Source: Anaerocolumna xylanovorans DSM 12503
GTDB taxonomy: Bacteria > Bacillota > Clostridia > Lachnospirales > Lachnospiraceae
Direction of reading: 5' to 3'
DNA length: 59,427 nucleotides
Assembly (NCBI RefSeq): GCF_900143645.1
Contig: NZ_FRFD01000018.1
Coordinates: 1-59,427, forward strand
Part shown: in pieces, positions 17,245 to 23,999 of the stretch
How positions within the stretch are numbered: the stretch's first letter is position 1
How the letters are laid out: every line of letters starts with the position of its first letter
The notes under the pieces: generated by a model
Seen by the model: the letters and a program-made list of their open reading frames with translations, nothing else
What the model was told of the DNA's origin: nothing
The model's database searches: none
Program-made: the position numbers and the translations under genes

Positions 17245-17745
17245 TTAGTTAATACCTACCGTACTGCTTCGTCTTTCGAATAATACTGTGTTTCGCCAAT
17301 GCCCGCTGACATCACGGCCGATTCTTTCGCGGTAGCCGACTTTTCGGAAACCGCATTTTTCATGAAGATGGATACTCGCAAGATTATCCTCCATGATACC
17401 TGACTGGAGCATCCAGATTCCAGCTTTTTCGGACTCCTTTATAAGATAGTCGAGCAGCTTTTGACCAATGCCATTTTTCTGATTGTCCTGCGCTATGTAC
17501 ACGCTTACTTCCGCGACGCCTCGATATACGCCTCGGCTGCTTACGCTGGATAATGCGGTCCAGCCTACAACTTTTCCGTCCGAAATAGCTACAAAGCGGC
17601 AAATCGGAAGATGCGACGCATCCCAATCCTTACATTCAGGAATTTCTGACTGAAAGGTTGCTTTGCCGGTAGCGATACCTTGACGATAAATTTCCATCAC
17701 ATCCGGCCAATCCTGTTCATTCATTGGACGTATTGAAATATCCAT
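17245..17745 (-). CDS. GNAT acetyltransferase of the phosphinothricin/ArsN type
   Basis: This 166-residue GNAT protein begins with the typical IRPMNEQDWPDVMEIYRQGI of phosphinothricin N-acetyltransferases. The acetyl-CoA loop is QNKKGIGQ-like (DNQKNGIGQKLLDYLI) near residue 90, and the end is GHWRNTVLFERRS. ArsN proteins of this subfamily occur in ars operons and acetylate the arsenic antibiotic arsinothricin as well as phosphinothricin. The location in an ars island supports that reading, but the exact substrate cannot be told from sequence. Confidence 0.82.
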   Translation of the reverse strand: MDISIRPMNEQDWPDVMEIYRQGIATGKATFQSEIPECKDWDASHLPICRFVAISDGKVVGWTALSSVSSRGVYRGVAEVSVYIAQDNQKNGIGQKLLDYLIKESEKAGIWMLQSGIMEDNLASIHLHEKCGFRKVGYRERIGRDVSGHWRNTVLFERRSSTVGIN

Positions 17746-17760
17746 TATAGCTTTCTCCTG

Positions 17761-18204
17761 TTACTCTTGGTTTTTTGTTAAAGCATCAATTAGTATCTGA
17801 AGACTTTCAAGAACCTGTTCCTGCTTGGACACGGGAATAGTTTCATGGACTTTTAGAAAATAAGTATTCCAGTCTGATTCAATGGAATGAAAATGTCCTT
17901 CGCCGCTATCTGTAAGAGATATGGTAACATACCTTCGGTCAGATGGGTCGATGTCCCTTTTCACGAGATTTTGCGCAACCAGTTTATTAACCGTTCGGCT
18001 CATCGTACTGCTATCAAGGTTTAGTTTTTCTGCCAGATCATTCAGGGATATTTTTTCGGCACGCCCTACCTCCACAAGCGCATGACATTGGGCCATTGAA
18101 ATTTTGCCACAGCATGACTGCTGGCTTTCCTGCAGAACACCGAGTTTTCGTTCAAGCTGACGGATTAACTCACGTAGTTGTATTTGGCTAAATGTTTCAA
18201 TCAT
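17761..18204 (-). CDS. MarR-family transcriptional regulator
   Basis: This 147-residue winged-helix regulator has KISMAQCHALVEVGRAEKIS, LAEKLNLDSSTMSRTVNKL (recognition helix) and DPSDRRYVTISLTDSG (wing). The start is ATG 18204 with GGAGG at 8 nt; the upstream ATG at 18234 lacks an RBS. A palindrome overlapping its -35 (18242-18254) suggests autoregulation. It is separated from arsC by a hairpin, so it probably starts a second transcript with the acetyltransferase and the C_GCAxxG_C_C gene. Confidence 0.92.
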   Translation of the reverse strand: MIETFSQIQLRELIRQLERKLGVLQESQQSCCGKISMAQCHALVEVGRAEKISLNDLAEKLNLDSSTMSRTVNKLVAQNLVKRDIDPSDRRYVTISLTDSGEGHFHSIESDWNTYFLKVHETIPVSKQEQVLESLQILIDALTKNQE

Positions 18205-18224
18205 AGTATCTGCCTCCTGCAAAT

Positions 18225-18254
18225 ATTGTATCATGAAACAGTTGCATAATGCAA
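18225..18254 (-). promoter_or_regulatory. marR promoter with overlapping palindromic operator
   Basis: TTGCAT (18254-18249), 18 nt, TACAAT (18230-18225). The palindrome TTGCATNATGCAA (18242-18254) covers the -35 and is a candidate MarR site. Confidence 0.6.
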
Positions 18255-18270
18255 GTAATTTATAATTAGA

Positions 18271-18305
18271 AACGGTTGACCTTTATGCCAAGTGTCAACC
18301 GTTTT
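18271..18305 (-). terminator. Hairpin after arsC
   Basis: AACGGTTGAC pairs with GTCAACCGTT over a 13-nt loop. The following T stretch (TCTAATTAT) is weak, so termination may be partial. Confidence 0.6.
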
Positions 18306-18312
18306 ATTCCAG

Positions 18313-18720
18313 TTATTTTAAGTTTGGAATTCTGCGCTCCAAGTCTTTAATTTTACCCTCGATAACCTTAGCTGTTTGAATAAAATCCTCTTCGGCTTTA
18401 TCTGTCGGGTCTTCAAGCCCCCAGTCCTCCCGATGTTTACAGGGGAGATACGGACATTGTACACCACACCCCATAGTTACCACAATGTCGACAGGTGGTA
18501 TTTCCGACAGCAGCTTGGGACGCTGGCTCTGGGCCATGTCTACACCGTAGAGCTTTTTAATCACATCTATTGCATCCGGATTAATCATCTTTTTGATTTC
18601 TGTTCCTGCGGAAAATGCCTCAAAAGCGTCAACAGCAAAAACCTTGCTGATGGCTTCCGCCATTTGTGAACGGCAGGAATTATGGGTGCAGATGAACGCG
18701 ACCTTCGGCTTAATGTTCAT
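18313..18720 (-). CDS. arsC: Arsenate reductase, thioredoxin-coupled LMW-PTPase type
   Basis: This 135-residue enzyme reduces arsenate to arsenite in the cytosol. The P-loop is CTHNSCRSQ (CX5R) near residue 11. The second and third redox cysteines are in the MGCGVQCPYLPCKHRED segment near 85-100, followed by DWGLEDPTD. This is the Bacillus/Staphylococcus type with three catalytic Cys. It overlaps the end of acr3 by 11 nt, so its product feeds arsenite directly to that exporter. Confidence 0.95.
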   Translation of the reverse strand: MNIKPKVAFICTHNSCRSQMAEAISKVFAVDAFEAFSAGTEIKKMINPDAIDVIKKLYGVDMAQSQRPKLLSEIPPVDIVVTMGCGVQCPYLPCKHREDWGLEDPTDKAEEDFIQTAKVIEGKIKDLERRIPNLK

Positions 18721-19810
18721 TTTGATACCCCCTTTTATTTATTGGTACGTCATGCGTATCAAAATACTTTCCTTTGAGATACAAGGCCAGCCGAACCAGC
18801 AGAATCATCACCGGAACCTCAATCAGGGGACCAATGACAGCGGCAAACGCCTGACCAGAACTGATTCCAAATACAGCTACGGACACGGCGATAGCAAGCT
18901 CGAAGTTGTTACTGGCTGCGGTAAAGGATAGCGTTGTGGTCTGTTCATAATGAAATCCGCTCTTGTAGGAAATAAAAAAGCTGATAGCAAACATCAACAC
19001 AAAGTAAATCAGCAGCGGAATTGCAATCCGTACAACATCCAGTGGCAATTGTACAATCAGATGCCCTTTGATCACAAACATGATGATGATCGTGTAGAGT
19101 AGTGCGATCAGGGCAAGCGGTGAGATTTTCGGAATAAATGATTTATTAAGCCATTCCCTGCCCTTGATACGGATGACGGAAAAGCGTGTGACAATTCCGG
19201 CAACAAAAGGAATACCTAAATAGATCAGTACACTTTCTGCTACCTCCCAAATAGAAACATGAACCGTTTCGCCACCCCAGGACAGGTGCAAAGTGTTGGG
19301 GATTATCGTGAGGAACAGCCAGATGTAAACCGAGTAAAACAGAATCTGAAAGAACGCATTGAGTGCAACCAATGCAGCACAATACTCATTGTCCCCCTTG
19401 GCAAGAGTGTTCCAGATGATCACCATAGCGATGCACCGAGCAAGGCCGATGATGATAATGCCCGCGGCATATTCCGGCTTATCCGGTAAAAAAATGATAG
19501 CAAGCAGAAACATCAAAATCGGCCCGATAATCCAGTTCTGTAAGAGTGAAAAACTGAATACCCGCTTATTATTAGTCACCTTGCCGATTTCCTCGTATTT
19601 TACCTTGATGAGCGGTGGGTACATCATCAGAATCAATCCGACCGCAATCGGCCATGAGATGGTACCCGTGCTGAGACTGTTTATTGTGTTTGCGGCGGAC
19701 GGGAAAAAGTTGCCGACCACAACGCCGACCGCCATAGCGAGAAAAATCCATAACGTTAGGAAACGGTCTAAAAAAGATAGTTTTCCACCTGTTTTTTCCA
19801 ATTGTTTCAT
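18710..19810 (-). CDS. acr3: ACR3-family arsenite efflux permease
   Basis: This 366-residue membrane protein of about ten helices matches ACR3: LSFLDRFLTLWIFLAMAVGV at the N-terminus, LLQNWIIGPILMFLLA, and the essential Cys in IIGLARCIAMVIIWN. It pumps As(III) out of the cell. I take ATG 19810 (MKQLEKTGG) because the longer frame to 19849 overlaps the Cys-rich tail of arsD; the GGGGG directly before this ATG is closer than usual. It lies 8 nt after arsD. Confidence 0.95.
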   Translation of the reverse strand: MKQLEKTGGKLSFLDRFLTLWIFLAMAVGVVVGNFFPSAANTINSLSTGTISWPIAVGLILMMYPPLIKVKYEEIGKVTNNKRVFSFSLLQNWIIGPILMFLLAIIFLPDKPEYAAGIIIIGLARCIAMVIIWNTLAKGDNEYCAALVALNAFFQILFYSVYIWLFLTIIPNTLHLSWGGETVHVSIWEVAESVLIYLGIPFVAGIVTRFSVIRIKGREWLNKSFIPKISPLALIALLYTIIIMFVIKGHLIVQLPLDVVRIAIPLLIYFVLMFAISFFISYKSGFHYEQTTTLSFTAASNNFELAIAVSVAVFGISSGQAFAAVIGPLIEVPVMILLVRLALYLKGKYFDTHDVPINKRGYQNEH

Positions 19811-19818
19811 CCCCCTTT

Positions 19819-20193
19819 TTAACAGCAGCCTTTTGAACTGCAACTGCATTTGTTGACCTGAACTTTGACAGCAGGTTGAATTGCATCCGAGGATATACCA
19901 AGCAGGTGGACAACTTCTTCGTTGGTCGGATAGCCTTCCGACTTAATAATCCTGCCGTCAACCACGGTTATCGGTAAGACATCCGCTCCACGTTGATTTA
20001 AGGCATTGCTGATTCCCTCGCTTTGCATGAATGCCTTGGGGTCGGAGGACAGATTGTACCGGGCAACCTCAATTCCTTCTTTTTTTAGATTTTCCAACAG
20101 CTCTGCAATTCTTAAAAGCTCAGGATCGGCAGACGAACCGCAAACACCTGTGGAACAGCACATCGGAGGTTCAAAAATTTCAATTTTACTCAT
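19819..20193 (-). CDS. arsD: ArsD arsenite metallochaperone
   Basis: This 124-residue protein starts MSKIEIFEPPMCCSTGVCG, with the Cys12-Cys13-Cys18 arsenite site of ArsD, and ends with a Cys-rich tail (NKCSCSSKGCC). ArsD normally hands As(III) to the ArsA ATPase, yet no arsA is present, so it may serve ACR3 directly or act as a weak repressor. The tail resembles the N-terminal Cys cluster of the HgcA-like protein two genes upstream. Confidence 0.94.
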   Translation of the reverse strand: MSKIEIFEPPMCCSTGVCGSSADPELLRIAELLENLKKEGIEVARYNLSSDPKAFMQSEGISNALNQRGADVLPITVVDGRIIKSEGYPTNEEVVHLLGISSDAIQPAVKVQVNKCSCSSKGCC

Positions 20194-20273
20194 GATAAAA
20201 CAACTCCTTCAAGATTTAATATTATTAGTAGGCAGGTTACATGTATTTCAGCATTGATTGTATTTGAACAATT

Positions 20274-20567
20274 TTAGCAGCATTCGCCGCCAGAACAGTC
20301 ACAGGATGGCTCGGAGCCGGTAAGCAGTCCTTTAATAATGGCTGAAGCGCACCCGACACCGGGTGAAACAGTTATTGCTGAAAATGCACAATTTTTCAGG
20401 CAGGCTCCGCATTCCATGCAACTGTCCAGGTCAACAATTTGCGTTTTTCCTCCATCCAGTACAAATACGCCATGTGGACAAACGTCCTTGCACCTACCAC
20501 ATCCGACGCACTTTTCTTTATTGAGTTGCAGTGTCGCTACATTTTTTAAGTACTTATGTTTCATCAT
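20274..20567 (-). CDS. hgcB: HgcB-like 2[4Fe-4S] ferredoxin
   Basis: This 97-residue ferredoxin has two cluster motifs, CVGCGRCKDVCPHGVF and CMECGACLKNC. It also has the extra conserved cysteine in SPGVGCASAII and a C-terminal vicinal pair (CSGGECC), both distinctive of HgcB. HgcB reduces the HgcA corrinoid and probably passes Hg(II) through its thiols. The start is the double ATG at 20567 behind GAGGTGG; the ORF to 20579 overlaps hgcA. It follows hgcA directly, the standard order. A dedicated role in arsenic chemistry is the alternative. Confidence 0.86.
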   Translation of the reverse strand: MMKHKYLKNVATLQLNKEKCVGCGRCKDVCPHGVFVLDGGKTQIVDLDSCMECGACLKNCAFSAITVSPGVGCASAIIKGLLTGSEPSCDCSGGECC

Positions 20568-20575
20568 ACACCACC

Positions 20576-21682
20576 TCACAGAATAGTTTTTATAACATTA
20601 CTTATTACGAAAAATATCATGCCGCAAACAGTCGCAAGAAGCATGATGGGGATAGCTATTTGCATTTCTTTATTGACTCCCGAAGGAGAGGTATAGGTGG
20701 AACTGCCCGTGAAATTCATGGCCGTATAAGACGAAATAGATGGAAGCAAAAGCAAATAAGACAAAGATTCCAGTACTCCTGTCAGTGAAGCATTTCCTAC
20801 GAAAAGAATGACGGCTGCAGCCCACAAAAGTCCGGCGAAAGCACCCTTAAAAGCAAAGGCGCGTCCCGGTATCCACGGAAGAAGGGTGGGGGTCAGAACG
20901 CACCCGACAACGACTGAGCCGAGAAAAGCCAGAAGCGCTGTCGCTCCAAAGCGTCCTAGTCCAAGTGCATTCAGGATAAAGAGTACTCCGAAAAAGATCA
21001 GTAATGGCTTCATCCATTGAACAAAGTCAACGGGAGTAAGGACAACCCTGTCTGCAAATGTGAACTGGACTTCTCGCATTTCCTGTGTTGCCTTCATACC
21101 GGCATCGAGAAATTCTTTGATATCTTGGGCTTGCACCGGACCATACACAACATGAAATCCGCTCCCTTTTGCAACCTTGTGCGCGGCAATGCCTGTTGCT
21201 CCGAGTTGGGGAAGTATCAGCGTTCTGTGCCTTACAACCTCAGAAAGCCGTACCACGCTAACACGCCGTATAAGCTCATCCGTACCAAAAGTACCTTTAC
21301 CTGCCGCGCACCAGACATTAACACCCTTTGTGTCGAGAACGAGAATCCAAAGATTTAGGTCGGTGAGCTCTTTCCGAAGGCTGTCGAAGGTCAGTTTATA
21401 GTTTGCGGTAACAAGCACGGGTGAGTTCTCATCCGGTTTTCCGACACTGTAAAGACCGGGAGATACCTTATAATTCATACGCCCGATTCCCCAGCGAACC
21501 TTCCAGGCACCCAAAATGTCTCTTGCGGAAAGCTCTGTGGCGACACGAGGCACCACCCCGGCCATTGTTACATTAAGCCCCTTTATGTAGGGAGCTTTCG
21601 GAATGGGTTGGCTCTGAGTTTCGCCGCAGCAGCCGGAGGAACAGGAGCACTCATTGTTTGTTTGACTTTCGTTTTGTTCCAT
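20576..21682 (-). CDS. hgcA: HgcA-like membrane corrinoid protein (mercury-methylation family)
   Basis: This 368-residue protein has a corrinoid-binding domain (about 35-220) with the HgcA cap-helix motif NVWCAAGKGTFGT at 122-134; Cys125 is the expected lower axial cobalt ligand. Five membrane segments fill residues 225-368, with the conserved AMNFTGSSTYTSPSGV loop before the last. HgcA transfers a methyl group from the corrinoid to Hg(II). Unusual here is an N-terminal tail with Cys12, 14, 18 and 19, and placement between arsR and arsD. ATG 21682 has AGGAGG. Carbon-monoxide-pathway corrinoid proteins lack WCAAGK and the membrane domain, so they are excluded. Activity on mercury versus arsenic cannot be told. 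Confidence 0.87.
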   Translation of the reverse strand: MEQNESQTNNECSCSSGCCGETQSQPIPKAPYIKGLNVTMAGVVPRVATELSARDILGAWKVRWGIGRMNYKVSPGLYSVGKPDENSPVLVTANYKLTFDSLRKELTDLNLWILVLDTKGVNVWCAAGKGTFGTDELIRRVSVVRLSEVVRHRTLILPQLGATGIAAHKVAKGSGFHVVYGPVQAQDIKEFLDAGMKATQEMREVQFTFADRVVLTPVDFVQWMKPLLIFFGVLFILNALGLGRFGATALLAFLGSVVVGCVLTPTLLPWIPGRAFAFKGAFAGLLWAAAVILFVGNASLTGVLESLSYLLLLPSISSYTAMNFTGSSTYTSPSGVNKEMQIAIPIMLLATVCGMIFFVISNVIKTIL

Positions 21683-21717
21683 TATATTGCCTCCTAAAAA
21701 TAAGTAATTTGCTTAAC

Positions 21718-21747
21718 ACAACATATCAAAAAAAATTGATATGTTGT
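21718..21747. promoter_or_regulatory. 12-bp inverted repeat upstream of hgcA, candidate ArsR operator
   Basis: ACAACATATCAA and TTGATATGTTGT flank six A (plus strand). The TTGAT half-sites resemble ArsR-type operators, and related TTGATACAT and TTGATGTG sequences occur around the arsR promoter. On the minus strand the loop is T-rich, so a terminator role is also possible. Confidence 0.6.
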
Positions 21748-21754
21748 ATCGAAG

Positions 21755-21779
21755 AAAAGCCATCCTTGAGATGGCCTTC
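21755..21779 (-). terminator. Short terminator after arsR
   Basis: AAGGCCATC pairs with GATGGCTTT, followed by TC and a T-rich run. It immediately follows the arsR stop and would set expression of hgcA and the genes behind it below that of arsR. Confidence 0.65.
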
Positions 21780-22100
21780 TTAATTACAACACTCGTTAGG
21801 CTGCTGTTCTGCATAAGGAGTGGTGATCTTCATCAAAAGCTCTCCTGCATATTTGCTGCCGGATTCGCTTAAACGGTAGTGAGTCCATTTGCCTTCCTGT
21901 CGGCTTTCTACAATACCGGATTCGCATAAGATCTTCATGTGATAGGACAGGGAAGATTGGCCTATGTCCATCTGATCGATCAAGACGCAGGCACACTTTT
22001 CACCACTGCGTAAAAGTTCCAGGATTGCAAGACGCTTTTCATCACAAAACGCCTTAAATACCCTGGCGTTTTTTTCGTACTCGGTTTCTATGTCCCTCAC
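21780..22100 (-). CDS. arsR: ArsR/SmtB-family metalloregulator
   Basis: This 106-residue winged-helix repressor has FKAFCDEKRLAILELL, the metal-site helix GEKCACVLIDQMDIGQSS (Cys-x-Cys as in As(III)-responsive ArsR), SYHMKILCESGIVESRQEGKW and a C-terminal ECC. As(III) binding would release it from DNA. The start is GTG 22100 (no ATG fits); the RBS is poor. It is the first gene of the island transcript, so it should control hgcA, hgcB, arsD, acr3 and arsC. Confidence 0.93.
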   Translation of the reverse strand: MRDIETEYEKNARVFKAFCDEKRLAILELLRSGEKCACVLIDQMDIGQSSLSYHMKILCESGIVESRQEGKWTHYRLSESGSKYAGELLMKITTPYAEQQPNECCN

Positions 22101-22127
22101 CTCACATCAATTTTTTTTTATATGACC

Positions 22128-22156
22128 ATTATATGTATCAAATCAAGTTTTGTCAA
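22128..22156 (-). promoter_or_regulatory. Promoter of the arsR-hgcAB-arsD-acr3-arsC operon
   Basis: TTGACA (22156-22151), 17 nt, TATAAT (22133-22128), a consensus sigma-70 promoter. TTGATACATATAA overlaps the -10 and may be the ArsR site. Confidence 0.88.
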
Positions 22157-22284
22157 TCTGAAGGGAGATATTTTTAAATAATAATTTATTCACCATTTTA
22201 TATGGGCATTATCCCCTTCATCTCGCTTCTTTTAAATCAAAAAGCACATCACACTATACATATTTTTTGTATTTTATACTCTAA

Positions 22285-22334
22285 ATGAAATAAGCCAAGC
22301 GCATGCAAGAATCGCACGGCTTGGCTTATTTCAT
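22285..22334 (-). terminator. Intrinsic terminator after the AbiEii remnant
   Basis: ATGAAATAAGCCAAGC pairs with GCTTGGCTTATTTCAT over 18 nt. It insulates the arsR promoter from leftward transcription. Confidence 0.85.
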
Positions 22335-22370
22335 TCTAAGACTTCTGCTGCAGACTTACCGAGAAGTTAG

Positions 22371-22441
22371 GCTACTGGAAATATTGTGAAAGCTCACCAA
22401 TACTCCGCGCTAAATCCTCTTCGGATAAAATATGCTCTTTA
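22371..22441. repeat. 71-bp direct repeat, right copy
   Basis: Partner of 16599-16669 with two mismatches. Here it is the 3' end of a longer AbiEii-like remnant. Confidence 0.95.
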
Positions 22442-22700
22442 TTAAACACATAAATATCCTGCATTTTGAAAAACTCTTTTATCAGATATTCATTATGTCG
22501 CCCTGTCTCAAAGAAACTAAATTCTCGGAGGGGCTTTTCGGCCAGCTCGCTACCGATACGGATTTGCTCCTCTTTCCGCTTGTAGCCAACCATTTTTTCC
22601 AGCCGTTCCTGATTGGAACACATCGTCTGAATTTTGGCGTGTTTCAGCAAAATAGATATATCATGCAGATGCTTTGCCACATCAAAATAATCCTGTCTTA
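22372..22700 (-). pseudogene. C-terminal remnant of an AbiEii-like nucleotidyltransferase toxin
   Basis: About 108 residues remain (DVAKHLHDISILLKHAKI to SIGELSQYFQ), matching the C-terminal helical part of AbiEii toxins. The nucleotidyltransferase core is missing and the frame begins right behind the terminator at 22711-22751. An AbiEi-like antitoxin gene (24000-24689) lies upstream, so a former AbiE pair was cut apart. An ATG at 22680 exists but has no RBS. Confidence 0.7.
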
Positions 22701-22710
22701 AATAATAAAA

Positions 22711-22751
22711 CTAAGAAACGGAAGCCCTGCTTCAAGGCTTCCGTTTCTTAG
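22711..22751 (-). terminator. Intrinsic terminator of the DUF3990/DUF3791 operon
   Basis: CTAAGAAACGGAAGCC pairs with GGCTTCCGTTTCTTAG over a 9-nt loop, followed by TTTTATTATT on the minus strand. Confidence 0.88.
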
Positions 22752-22763
22752 TACTTATAAAAT

Positions 22764-22973
22764 CTATTGCCTTGCGGCGATAAACATATCAATATCTTCA
22801 ACGATGTACTTTGCTCCTGTGGAGTGCAGTACATCAAAGAATGACCCCAAATAATTAAATACGCCGTATTCCTTGAATCGCTTCATTGTTTCGGCTCCGG
22901 TCATGTTATGCTTATTTTTGTACTGCTCAATACAGAACACTTTAAATTGTAATGTCTGGCTCATACGCTTCAC
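22764..22973 (-). CDS. DUF3791-like small protein
   Basis: This 69-residue protein (LQFKVFCIEQYKNKHNMTG, FKEYGVFNYLGSFFDVLHS, YIVEDIDMFI) matches DUF3791, which usually accompanies DUF3990 genes. It is 1 nt after its neighbour and ends the three-gene unit. A toxin-antitoxin accessory role is inferred from that constant linkage. Confidence 0.78.
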   Translation of the reverse strand: MKRMSQTLQFKVFCIEQYKNKHNMTGAETMKRFKEYGVFNYLGSFFDVLHSTGAKYIVEDIDMFIAARQ

Positions 22974-22974
22974 C

Positions 22975-23211
22975 TCAATAGTCGGGTAGTTCCAATTCTC
23001 CCGTCTCTATTTCCTTTCGATACAGATCAAATATTTTATCTGCACTATACTGCCATACCTTTGTATGCTCGTCTTCAAGAAATGAATACAGCTGTGTTGA
23101 GTATAGCATCTCAATCGCTGCATCTTCATCCAAGTGGTATGTCGCAGCAATCTTATCCGTTACAGCTGCTGTTATCATAGGCAAAATAGCGGAAAATTTA
23201 TCTTTATCCAT
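22975..23211 (-). CDS. Small helical protein of the DUF3990 cassette
   Basis: This 78-residue acidic helical protein (MDKDKFSAILPMITAAVTDK, DEDAAIEMLYSTQLYSFLED) starts at ATG 23211 behind GGAGGGTGAGAAGG and overlaps the DUF3990 stop by 8 nt. It resembles proteins of the DUF3791 type found in the same cassettes and is the likely antitoxin or partner. Confidence 0.65.
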   Translation of the reverse strand: MDKDKFSAILPMITAAVTDKIAATYHLDEDAAIEMLYSTQLYSFLEDEHTKVWQYSADKIFDLYRKEIETGELELPDY

Positions 23212-23704
23212 CCTTCTCACCCTCCAATACAATGAATTTCTTAAAAGTACACAGGTTTAGCGCTTTTTCGGTATGAAACAACACCTGGTTATAAAGTTTC
23301 TCTACTTTTAGCCGCTTTACCGTTTCCTCTTTATCCAGCACCCCCAGTTCAAACAATTGCACCGTTGCATAAACGTTATCGTCCGCAACCGGTCCAAACA
23401 CAAGGTCATATTCTTCTCCCGTGGGTTTTCCGCTACGGCAGGCGCAAATGAAATTCAGCCATACCTCATCCGGCTGGTCGAAATGGATTATCTTCAGTTC
23501 CTTTTTTGCACACTCATAGTCAAACTCATAAACAGATATATACTGTGTCTCAGTCTTTCTGCGGGCTGCTACTCTGAATGCCCACCGGGTTGCTTGTTCT
23601 TCGTTCGTTGTTGTGTAAAAGCCTGACCCAAAATCTAAAAAACGTTCGCTTTGGAAAATCTTTGGTTTTTCCACGACCACAGTACTTCCATGGTAGATAA
23701 TCAT
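23204..23704 (-). CDS. DUF3990 protein, ADP-ribosyltransferase-like, probable toxin
   Basis: This 166-residue protein starts MIIYHGSTVVVEKPKI (ATG 23704, GGAGG at 8 nt). The YHGS and RFLDFGSGFYTTTNEEQATRWA segments match DUF3990, whose fold is related to ADP-ribosyltransferases (H...Y/F..T pattern). Such genes form small operons with DUF3791 proteins. I infer a toxin, but the activity is not shown by sequence. Confidence 0.78.
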   Translation of the reverse strand: MIIYHGSTVVVEKPKIFQSERFLDFGSGFYTTTNEEQATRWAFRVAARRKTETQYISVYEFDYECAKKELKIIHFDQPDEVWLNFICACRSGKPTGEEYDLVFGPVADDNVYATVQLFELGVLDKEETVKRLKVEKLYNQVLFHTEKALNLCTFKKFIVLEGEKDG

Positions 23705-23999
23705 ATCTTTTTCCTCCAATATTCTATTGGCAATGGTAAGTTCCCGGTTATCTTTCTCTCATCCTTACCAATATTTTAAGCAACAACCCTTTCCTCCATC
23801 ACGATACGACAGATAATAATACACGCATTCCCCACATCTCCATCTTCACAGAGTTCCCAGTGGAAGCAATGAGATTTGCCGGCAATTCTATTTTTTACAT
23901 TATACCCAACATAACTCAAAAAAACAAGCTAGCTATAGGGCATTTCCCTATACAACTACACGGATTCCAGTCCGTTCCGCAACATTCAGCGGCAGCGCT
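23705..23999. other. Gap between the AbiEi-like and DUF3990 genes
   Basis: On the minus strand there is a hairpin TATAGGG/CCCTATA followed by a T-rich run (probable end of the AbiEi-like gene), then TTGTTT-17 nt-TATAAT near 23935-23900 (probable cassette promoter). An open frame without ATG (RIAGKSHCFHWELCEDGDVG) runs to a stop near 23777. No intact gene is seen. Confidence 0.45.

Noticed and set aside
20576..21682. Reading the HgcA-like protein as a CO-dehydrogenase/acetyl-CoA-synthase corrinoid subunit
   Set aside because: The NVWCAAGK cap helix, the C-terminal five-helix membrane domain and the adjacent HgcB-type ferredoxin all point to HgcA instead.
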